A stretch of DNA of 64,000 nucleotides from Paramacrobiotus metropolitanus (Eukaryota > Tardigrada > Eutardigrada > Parachela > Macrobiotidae). Location of the stretch: contig NW_026570321.1 of assembly GCF_019649055.1 (NCBI RefSeq), positions 372,001-436,000 on the forward strand. Direction: 5' to 3'. Shown in pieces: positions 54,044-64,000 of the stretch. Numbering within the stretch: the stretch's first letter is position 1; each line of letters starts with the position of its first letter. Position numbers and translations under genes: made by a program. The notes beneath the pieces were generated by a model that saw only the letters and a program-made list of their open reading frames with translations, did not search any database and was not told the origin of the DNA.

Positions 54044-54137
54044 CTGGCTGCATGTTCATGTCACCTGCCTCAATACTTCAGAGTTCTGACCGATATCCTG
54101 GAAGATCTGAACCTGCACACGCAGGCCCAAGCCATAC
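54044..54137 (+). pseudogene. F-box exon relic
   Basis: This stretch is a diverged copy of the F-box exon at about 52033-52116. It shares TGTCACCTGCCT, TTCTGACCGA(T/G)ATCCTGGAA and CTGCACACGCAGGCCCAAGC, with an insertion of a few bases in the middle. The splice donor is lost (CATACTTAT instead of CATACGGTA). No ORF remains around it, so it is a leftover of a duplication of the neighbouring gene. Confidence 0.75.
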
Positions 54138-54603
54138 TTATTCATAGTCTTAATTTGCGCAAAATTTAAAATTTTAAGCAATTTCACTGCACTGTGTACA
54201 TCGTGTTTAATCGAAAAAATTCCCCACAATTTATCGTTGATTTAATGAACCCTCGTTTCTAGTTTTTGGTTACATACAGACTTAGTCTAGCAAACCGGTT
54301 ACATCAAAAACACGGATTAGGAAGGATACAAAACTGCAACATTAATCCATTTCAAGAATAAAAAATAACGATCGATACATGCATCATAAAAAAGCTGCTC
54401 ATTGTCATGACAATTCACATCTAATCTCCAGCCGGCCAAAACATGCAACAATCAAATACTTTCACGGATACAGGAAGCACATCCACAGGAGAAAGAACAT
54501 TTGGTCTGTAATAATTCCTTTCATCCTGACTGATTTCCGCAATATCACTTGGCAAAAAGGTATTTCGTTCCCGAGAACATCGACACACCGGCACAGTGAC
54601 TTC

Positions 54604-57600
54604 TTAAATCTTCTTAACAAAATCCAGGCCCAACTCGGCGGGCAGCTGCACGGAATCCAGCTCGATGCTGCTGGGCGTGTAGGGAAAGACAACGGGATAA
54701 ATGTAGTCGGTGTTCAGCGTGTACGTCGTCACCGGCGGCGAGCCCGGCGTGTGAACGGGCAGACCGGGAGCGTTCGGCTCTTGCCGCTCCAGGAGGCGCT
54801 TCTGCATCTTCTTCACGAATTCCGGCTCTACGCGGTCGAAGTCTTCGCTTGGCGTGTAGTTTTGTACGAGGCGAAGGATCTACAAAAAACGGTTTCGTCC
54901 AGTTCAATCTGTAGGTTTGAAAGCAAAGCGAAAGGGCGTCTTGTCATATTTCTGCTAATTCCCAACGTCACATGCATTTACGAAATAGCTACTTCTTTGC
55001 AATTCTACCATTAAGATTCACTGCTCAATTAATCAACGAACAGTATTCTTAAATAACATGGTAACAGTCAACATTTAACGGCAACGGGTGAGTACCGTAC
55101 ACAAACAGTGCTCTTATACAACCAGAAAACGCTCAGGAAAGCATAAGATTCAATTTCAAAATTTAAGCTAAAATTAGTAGAAGCCCAGATAAAGATCCTA
55201 ATCATGATCAGAAATAATCAACCAATGAATCTGATGTCCTAAATTCCCCCAAATTCCCATACAAAACTACTGTAATTCGAAAAACGATAAATTACTGTAG
55301 CTGACAAATCGTAATTATCGAAAATACTGTTAAACTTTGCAAACTGAAATTATTTTACGCTGAGATAAAAAAATTACACGAAAGAAATAACAAGAAAATC
55401 TACAGCCCATCAGTTCATCATCACGTTGTCACCTTTATTTCATACGAGTGCAGGAAAAACACACCTGAGCATTGGAGAGGATCTTGCAGAATCCGATAAT
55501 ATTGTCGATATCGTCATCGCGGGCTTTCCTGGCCTGCAGCACTTGCGCGCACTCCGTGATGGCGTCCATGCCCGACATCACCTCGTCCAGGTGGAGTACG
55601 CTGGCGTGATTGCGGACCCATTCCTGAATGGCACTCACGTTGGCACTAAAAATAAATGCTCATCAAGACTGCATGACTCAAAAATTTAGCCACTCACATA
55701 GCACAAAAACAGATTAAACTCAACCTTCGAACAATTCCATACATCGGTAAATTTTGTTAGGAAAAATGGAAAGTTTAAAATCACTATCTTCACTGCGCAA
55801 AAGGTTTTTAACTCACAACTTATACGCGTCTAATATTAACTGAGTATTTCAAAGCTCACAACAGTATAACTGTTCGGTATTACGATCACACAGGAGCCAG
55901 TATTCTACAACTTATCCAAAAATTAATGTTGCTTATCCTGCTCTCAAGACGAACGATGACGCTAACTTCCACTAACTTAGCTGCGAATGCGAACAATTAA
56001 CAGTGTTTTATGCAAAATCCTTACCGTATTTGTATTCCCGTCGTGAAGGTGCAGAGCTTGTTACTCTGCATGAGGACGTTAACCGAGTGCGCGGATAAGC
56101 AGTAGAGCAGCTGGCGGAAGATCTGCCGCAGCATGGCCGGATCCAGGGCGTGCTCCTCGTGGACCAGGTGGAAGAAACGGCCCAGATTGCGGTGGATGGA
56201 ATGGTGACATTCCGCCGGATTCTTTGTCTTCCACTTCCTCAGGGTCTGCCCGGTCGGCTTCAGACCGACTACTGACTCGTATTCGATGATGGCTTTAGCT
56301 GCAAAGGTTATTAAATTTAGAAAACCACATTAACATTATCGCTGTCGTTTATATATTTCTACATAACTTATTTCCAGTCTCAACATCGCTGCTCGGAAAA
56401 TTTTTAAAAAGCAGTGAGAAGTCAAATTACTGATGAAAATCTGCGGTACTATCACGTAAAACTAGCTGATCCAGTTGGATCAACCGCTCGTAGTTTTTGT
56501 GTATGAAAGTAAATTTACGAAAATAAAAAAAGTACTGAAGGCTAGCCTTTTTAACCATAATGAGAAAACAATGTTAGTCGGTATGTAAGTAAAACGCAAG
56601 AATGGACGCAATAGCAATTCATAACAAGCCACTAAACTACGATATATACAGTACACGATCACATCCATTGTGAACTTCACAGGTCAGTTAATTATTAGCG
56701 CATCAGATCATCAACGAAAACGCATGTAGGTAACTATAATTTAGAAGCAATTAAACAAAACCATCATTAAAAGAAACCAACATAAAAGTTCTTGTGAGCT
56801 GCAGACGCAACTTATTTTTTAATTTAGCTAAACAAAGTACAAAACAACGATTCCACAATTCTCAAATTAATGTCATCAAAATTAAATTCTCAGTTAGCAT
56901 GTAGTTAGTTAAAACACTGATAATTTACTACAAGTACTCTAGAATTAATCTGAATAAAAATATCAAAAAAATAATTTAGGCGCTGTGTATTCTCTTACCG
57001 GCATCATCCTTAAGATCACGTTCCATCAGCTGCACCAGGGAACGATAAATACTCAAGCAGAGATCATGGAAGCGCTCGCGGAACACACTGAGATCAAAAT
57101 TCTTCAGGCAGTGCTTGTTCATCTTGGGCGTATTATCCTTCTGGAACTTCTCCTCCCCACCGTACTGCTTCATCAAATCCACCAGCCGCAACCCGTTCAA
57201 CAGCCACAACGCGAAATACTCCACGTGCTCCTTCTTTTTCTTCAGCACCGCCTCAATCTCCGTCTTCGTGGCCGACAGCAGCTGCTTGACGGCGCGCTCA
57301 TTGTCCACGTGATCGGTGTAGCGTACCGCCATGAACAAGAGGAAGGCGGGTAATCCCGGCACGGTAAAAGCGGTGGCCACCGGCGGGGTGACCGAGACCA
57401 CGGCGTGCACCAGGAGGTCCGCCTGCTCCACGGGGTACTCCAGGATACCCTGGAAGTCGCCCTTCTTGGAGATCACGGGCAGATCGTCGCCGTTCACGTG
57501 GTAGCCGTTGTGGGAGGATGTGCGCAGGCGGTCGGCGGGGGTGGTGCCTGTACAAACACCGATAATGGTTACTTTTATCTTGAAAGAGACAAAAAACCGT

Positions 57601-60600
57601 ACTCACTAACGCTAGAAAATTAAAGGCAGTGAAAGTGAAAAACAACAAAATTCTTTATCAAGTCATGACCTAAATACTACTCCGCTAGCAACAAAACTAT
57701 CATGATAATCTGCGAGATGCACCGGCACGCTGCTATTACAAGTCAGACCACTACACCGATTCAACACAGTATCTGGCGCTAAATTACCGTAAGTAACAGC
57801 AGAACTGTCCGCAGTTGACAACGTAGCAGGTGTATTGTCGTAAAATTTGATTCGTAATTCGTATTTTCATAAATTTGACCTATCGTTATTATCAGCAAAA
57901 TTATTACCAGCTACCGAATAATACTGAAAACAAGTGAAAAAACGATGTAGTAATTCATGAAACAAAACGATAACTACCATTATAAAACCTATCTTGTGCG
58001 TCGAAATACAGTAACACGGCGGAACTTCCATCGACAGACACTAACCTTGCTGATTATACACGTAAAGCGACTTCTCCAGCGTGCGAATCTTCCTCCTTAG
58101 ATCCTTATTCTCCTTCAGAAGATGTTCGTTTTGAATCATAACATGCTGAAACGACAAATCCGATAAATTACGCTCCATCTTCATGACCATCAAGAATATT
58201 CCGAAATCTAAGCGGCTCTACATGTTGCAATATGAGCAAATAACAGCAGAAGAGTTGTAAAGGATCACCATCACATATAAAAACAGCATCATTCACGCTC
58301 ACGGAAGTAAAAAGTTCAAATGCCAGCCATAACTTAACGCTCCGGCGTCTGTTCGCGTTCGCCCCATTAAATTGACACCGCCCACGGCGCCGTGTCCATC
58401 AAAGTTAGCTGGTCAACTGCTGCGCTGCATTTATGCGTTTTTCGATACAAAAGATGACAAATATGTACTCACCGTGGTGTCGGTGACTAATTCGCTTATT
58501 CCATTCCGCGCGCTTTCGGCTTTGGCCATCTGCAACAGACGAAAAAAGTACGATAAATAGCAGAAGCTTTGAATAATCAAAAACCATAAATTTCTCCTAA
58601 ACAAGGGACGCGGACCAATATAGTTCTTATAATTGGGTATGAAAAAACTGCTTTATCAAACTACTGCATTGCGCTGGTAAATCTGCACCGAATAACACGA
58701 CTCTGAAGACCAAAAGATTGATATCACACAAGCCCCAACACTACGCTTTCTATATAAACGATCCTGAGTTACAAGCGGGGAAACCCCGCAAAATATATAT
58801 TATCACTTAAAATATAGTAACAAGCAAACAAATGTTTGGTCAGAATTAGAAGCGTACGATTACTAATCATGCATAAATTTCAATTGGGAAGAATATCAAA
58901 ATTCTTAATTAGAAATAATTAATTTTTTAATACAATTAAAATTCGCGTTGGAATCAAAGTACTTTCAGTTAGCAAAAATCTGGCGCTGACAAAATGTCAG
59001 CTGAGTTTGAAAAACACCGCTCACAAGCTTTCGCATCAATGTAAACAGCTCATAACGTTATGCCAGTTAGAACAAAATAAAAGCGAAAATGATAGGCAAA
59101 TCATATCCACAATTTAACGGTGAACACCAGGACAGCAGCACTATTACCTTATTGACCACTGTCCGCAGGCACTGATTCTCCTTAATAAGCGCCGTGTACT
59201 GGTTGCTGAGCTGGTTGCGTCCCTGCACCAGCTGACTGGTCTCCGTCGCCTGGATGGTGAGTGCTTCGCGCAGCGAGTAGAACAGCTGATTCAACGACGA
59301 TCCGTCTAAACTGCTCACATCCTCCACCAGAACGTTGGCCATCGTGCCAGCACCGTTGATGTTCAGTTCTACTAGATTCTGCAGGGCCTGGATTAGCTCT
59401 GAAAAGTAAAAAGCTATTCAGCACCTTATTGCTACATCGTTTAGCCTGTTTCTTAAAGGCTGACAGGACAAAGCCGTAACAAAAAGGTTAAACGAATTTT
59501 CTTAGCACAAGTCAACATAATCTGACATATTAGTAACACGTAAATAATAGCTGAACACGTACATAATCTCGGTCTACAGCCACTACACGACAATAATCAT
59601 AACGGTATAGCAAAAAGCGGGCATCATGCCGCATGTATCTTACAATTAACCCATTTCCGGGCTAATTCAAAATTCCTCTGTACAAAGTTATATGATTTAA
59701 ATTAAATACGATAACTGAAAACAACTGAACGACTCCAGCTGAAGTAGCTTACCGATTCGCTGTTCTTCGTTTAGACGTCCTTCAAATCCATCCAGCGCCT
59801 GCCGGGCACACTGCCGCAGCGCCAAATTCTCTTCCAATAAACGACGCAGCTTCTCACTGATGACTTCATCCGGTGCCGGGCGGATTTGCAGTTGATGCTT
59901 CAGTGTCTGGTTCTCGATTTTTATGTTCTGCAGCTCCTCTTCGGCACTGGTCAACTCTCCACTCAAACTTTGCAAATCCTACACCAAACATGACTGAACA
60001 TCAACGAATGACAATTCAGATTCAGCAAATCGAAGGTCCGTACCAGTGCTTCGTCACCCAGCCCAGCAAAACCCGGCAGTTCGCGCATCTTATCGGGAGA
60101 CAACGTCCAGTCGGTCTTGCCGCGTTTGCCCGCAGTGTTCTTCGACCGCTGCGTCGAATAGCCATCATCCTAACGGAAGAAAAAAGCTTACTCATAAAAC
60201 ATCCACGAATAATTTTGTTTTGTGTAACAGCAAAAAAGTTCCACTTAATATACCCCAATTTCCGGTAGCATGCCGGTGGACGCACTATCCAAACTAGCCA
60301 CACTGCCCGTGCTGACATCCGACGGGCTGCGATTGTGACCGCGCCGAGAACCACCTTCCATTCTACAAAACATTTCACATTTCACAAAAGCCAGAAAATC
60401 TACACCGCCATTTGTAACGTTATAACACCCTTTTAAAATTTACTTTCTTCGAATAAAAGTACAGCCCACAATCTGATTCTGCAGGTGTGGCGCCGTTTTC
60501 ACTAAATAACATAATTATCAGAGTTCAAAAATACAGACGTTCGGACTCTCAGTCAACATACAGCACATAGATATCGTAGATCAGTGGCAAAGAATGCGTC

Positions 60601-63600
60601 CTAGCGCCGTGTGAGAAATTGCGATTGCATAATAAGAATTACGAAATGTGAATTAGAACGGACGATAACAAAACCGTCTCCAGGTTTTAGACAAAAGTTT
60701 TTTTTTAAAAAACTAATAAAAAATCGTGGGAACTATCACTTGTTATTCGGCAAAGTTTTAAAAAAGTGTAATATAAACCCTGAAAACTATAGCACTTACT
60801 GGACGGCGAAAATTTTTAAAATCGAAAACAACAACCGTGGAAACTATAGCACTAAAAACTAGCCCTTGAGCTCACCTCAGCTGATCCTCCAGATTGGCAT
60901 GTCGCTGTTTCCAGCGATCCAGATCATTGACCACCCGCTGTCGGCCTTCGCGTTCCTCCGCCACCTCCCGCTGTAGCGTCTCAATGCGCTCTTCAAACTC
61001 CCGCATCACCACGTCGCTGCGGTTCTTGGAGACTTCATGCAGCGCCTGATTCTCCAGCTTCAGTTTCTGCAGCGCGTCGGTATGCTGCTCCGCCTGGTGA
61101 CCCAGCTTGGCCTCCCGATCAGCCAGGACGGCTTTGTAGTTGCTGATCTCGCCGTTTAGGGCCTCCGCGTGTTTCTGCTCGTGGGTGAGGGTTTTGCGCA
61201 GATCGTCCATCTGGTGCGCGATGGTCTGGGCTTCCAGCGCTTTCTGGTGGAGTTCGTGTTCGAGCTGTTTGACCATGGCGGCACGGGCGCGCAGCTCACG
61301 GATCTCCTCGTCCAGTTTGCGGCGTTGAACCAGTTCACCGTTCTACACAAACATGCCAACAAAAGATGTTGTCGCCTTTCTTAAGAATGACAGCGATAAA
61401 CTATACAGTAGTAAAACCTGTCAGTATTTCTAACAGAGTTGTATTTAATTATATCATAAAGATATCAATATTAAGAAGGGCAGACATTTACGTATGCAAT
61501 AAATGAATATTACTGTAGTGCTAGGGTCAATTCAGCGGCAACGATAGTGGCTATTTTCGCCTTCGGTGATGTACGAATTAAACAATAACGATTTACTAAT
61601 TTTATTGCAATAAATAGTTTCAACTGATGTAAATTTTTTGCGCTAATAGTTCAGATTACCATGTTTAACTAATACAATGATTTCCACGATTACTTACTTT
61701 AAAGATGGCGAAGAAAACAAATAATTAGCAAGACTGCATTAGCAGATGAATTTCCTGGTCATGTTTTACGGATTTTTTAAAATTTCTGTCAATGTTTTCC
61801 TTTTGCGACCATAAAAAGCACTTTGGTTTACGGTTTACAAAAATTACCAGTTCATCCACTTTCTGTTGCAAATGAATAATCTTATTCTCCAGTCCTTTGT
61901 TGAGTTGCTTAACATGCTCGACACTGCGTGCTTCCACCTACATTCCAAATTAAACATATTAAACACATACACTAACCAAAGACGAATAATTTATCCACAC
62001 GACTTATCCTACCTTGAGCGTCTTGAGCTGCTTGCGAGCCAGGTGCCGGCGGATGCAGCACTGCACCAGCACAATTCTCCGCAGCGTTTTCTGGTATTTT
62101 CTGCGCGCCAACCATCCACGCACGTGTTTCTGGATGACGATGGCTTTCTTGTGCCGTAATGCCGACATATATCGCAGTCGAGCCGCTCGTCCACGCGCCA
62201 GGGATTGCAGTAATACTGTGGCTTTGTGGATTTTCGCATAGCGCCGCCGAGCCAAAAATCCCCGTATCGCTGCTTGGATGGTGGTAGCAGCGGCAGTGCG
62301 GCGCATCTCTTGATAATGCCTGTAATTTGAAAAGTTTAAGTTACCATACTTTTACAGTGACTTACAACAACAAATTTGAAAAACTGACGTGGAGGTATGA
62401 AAAAAATTGTAAATTCATATTTTTTTCTTAGACTACACATCCAGTCGCTGTTTTAAAATGATTACTGACCTCATTATTATTTCAATAACATACATTTAAT
62501 CTTAAATTATTTCACAATAAAAAAGCCTCAGCCGGCAGATACCGCGTAAATAAAATAGCAAAAGGTCACAACTGCAAACATATTCACATGATCATACCTT
62601 CTGGCAAGATATCCGCGCGCCATAGTTTGGATTTTGATCGCTATACTGCGTAGCTGCAGGAACTTCTTCCTGGCCAACCACCCGCGAATGCTCTTTTGTA
62701 TGAGCAATCCACAGGCCATGCGGCGTTCTGACCGCAGTTTCTCCATGTAAGCGACTTGTCCAGCACGGAAGAATATCATGGTTTTGCCGAGTTTGTACTT
62801 ATCCGGATCCGTAATCAGTTTCCGCACAATGATCTCCACGGTCTTGCGGATATTCTTCCGGTCAATCTCCTTGCTGTGGCACATGGCGCGATAGCGCAGA
62901 AAGAAATCTTTATACGTCCATCTGTGAAAAAGTAATGCGCAAATTACAGATCTGATATGAGACAAGCAAAAATTAGCCATGTCAAAAATATTTCAATTTT
63001 TCGGAAACCAAACTGTGATCGAGTCTGTAATGAAACGCTTTCGAAACAACTTGACATGCAGGTCGTATTCATCCATTATCCACTGTTCTACTGTTTCCCC
63101 ATCAATAACAACAACCATTATTACTGTGTCCTAGTTTCAACTGCACAGTTTACGGGCGAAACAGGTAAGAAATAAAAAAACGCACAAATACAAATTTCTA
63201 TATCTGTATCGCCCCCAGATAAATGGAAAGTTAGAAAGTGCTACGAAAAAACACGACAAAAACCGTTAAAAGACCATGATATCGACGCATAACGGATAAA
63301 AAACATCACCTAGACCGAATAACACAATCCGAAACCGTACCTGGAGGGGAATCCCGCCGCACTGATCCTAATGGTCTCTAGCACACCACACGCTCTCAGC
63401 TGCTGAATAGCCCGTTTAGGATCGAACTCAAAAGCAGCTTTCTCGTCATTGGGCTTGATACAGCGGACATAATGCGGCGTCGTCTTGGTCATCGTTGCCA
63501 TCAACGCCTTCAGCGAATCCTCAAACTGCGACCCCACCGACTGCGTGTTCATCTTCTGCCCTTGACCGCTCTTCTGCGGGACGACTTTCGTCTTGTCCGG

Positions 63601-63882
63601 CGTCTTACCGGCACTTTCCGGGGTGTCGGCAAAGAGTTGTGCCACCAGGGTGTAATCACTGGCGCGGAGAAGGTTGACGAATTCCTCGTTCATCGTGTCG
63701 CGGTTCTTATCCAGGAATCCATTGCAGTCGTACTCTACTTTGTCGGCGAAGTGGACGACGATGAAGGATTCGTTGGAGAAGCGGGGTTTTTCGAAGTACT
63801 TCCAGGCTTTGTCGGATTTTTCGCGCTCCTTGGCGGTGGTGTACATCTTCTGCACCCAGGACTGATCGGAGCCTTTCGGAAC
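54604..63882 (-). CDS. Unconventional myosin class V heavy chain (3' part, 15 exons)
   Basis: Actin-based cargo motor. Exons: 63882-63341, 62921-62598, 62319-62013, 61937-61848, 61342-60876, 60362-60254, 60169-60044, 59978-59753, 59398-59148, 58529-58473, 58145-58046, 57547-56999, 56298-56025, 55645-55465, 54879-54604. All borders are GT/AG, and every phase agrees, giving 1292 codons plus stop. Exon 1 has the end of the motor: [28 protein letters not shown] (actin-binding/strut part) and the SH1 helix [20 protein letters not shown]. The converter follows ([13 protein letters not shown]), then six IQ motifs for calmodulin or light chains, a coiled-coil stalk over exons 4-11, and the globular DIL domain in exons 12-15. 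The 57-bp exon 58529-58473 is a good candidate for alternative splicing. The N-terminal motor exons lie beyond the right edge. Confidence 0.93.
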
Positions 63883-64000
63883 CTTCGTACAAAAAAACAT
63901 AAGGAATTAATAAAAATTGCCGTTTTCATTAATCGATACTGCGTAATATACAGTTCGAATGAAATTTCAGCCGGCTCAGTGGAAATTACGAGCGCCTTAG

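Noticed and set aside
63883-64000. Further upstream myosin exon at the right edge
   Set aside because: No convincing myosin sequence in the last 118 bp on the minus strand; the preceding exon is likely outside the window.

Overview
The window is animal nuclear DNA. The genes have introns with GT..AG borders of about 40-750 bp. They include a class V myosin with six IQ motifs and a DIL tail, a tandem family of BTB/POZ genes, and DNA transposons of the hAT and PIF/Harbinger types. Gene density and gene families suggest a compact invertebrate genome, possibly an ecdysozoan such as a tardigrade or mite. I cannot fix the taxon from sequence alone.

Layout. (1) 0.6-1.8 kb: an intact two-exon BTB gene on the minus strand. 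(2) 2.74-31.39 kb: one giant LTR retroelement of about 28.7 kb. Two nearly identical LTRs of about 0.98-0.99 kb, each with a TATA box, enclose a tRNA-Lys-like primer binding site, a 2550-codon polyprotein ORF, at least five small sense ORFs and two antisense ORFs, and long C-poor non-coding stretches. (3) 32.8-46.9 kb: more BTB paralogues in all states of decay. One is split by an 875-bp hAT-like MITE with a perfect 8-bp target duplication, one has two frameshifts and two are intact. Among them lie a papain-like (LRAT/NlpC-type) gene fragment, a PIF/Harbinger remnant and a foldback element. (4) 50.2-52.9 kb: a Tudor-like/F-box gene, with an F-box relic near 54.1 kb. (5) 54.6-63.9 kb: 15 exons of myosin V on the minus strand, from the end of the motor to the stop codon; the 5' part lies beyond the window.

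The exceptional object is the giant element. Its polyprotein has a coiled coil, a Gag-like segment, an N/Q/G-rich region, a zinc-knuckle-like motif, a retropepsin, two copies of the post-protease linker domain of Ty3/gypsy polyproteins and two copies of the integrase HHCC region (the second degenerate). I find no reverse transcriptase, RNase H or integrase catalytic core, so the element should depend on enzymes supplied elsewhere (LARD/TR-GAG-like), although its huge ORF is intact. The non-coding part holds a series of tRNA-like units (A-box, B-box, T-run) at 17.3-21.2 kb and a quasi-periodic array of degenerate TTCGTAGT units every 100-150 bp at 26.2-30.0 kb. Copies of the primer binding site and of the plus-strand primer motif are also scattered inside the element; the latter are translated as QVCGG in the polyprotein. 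Together these suggest an unusual architecture in which replication-priming and tRNA-like RNA signals are multiplied inside one transposon.

All calls come from reading the sequence. Domain names rest on motifs I recognise; no searches or folding programs were run.
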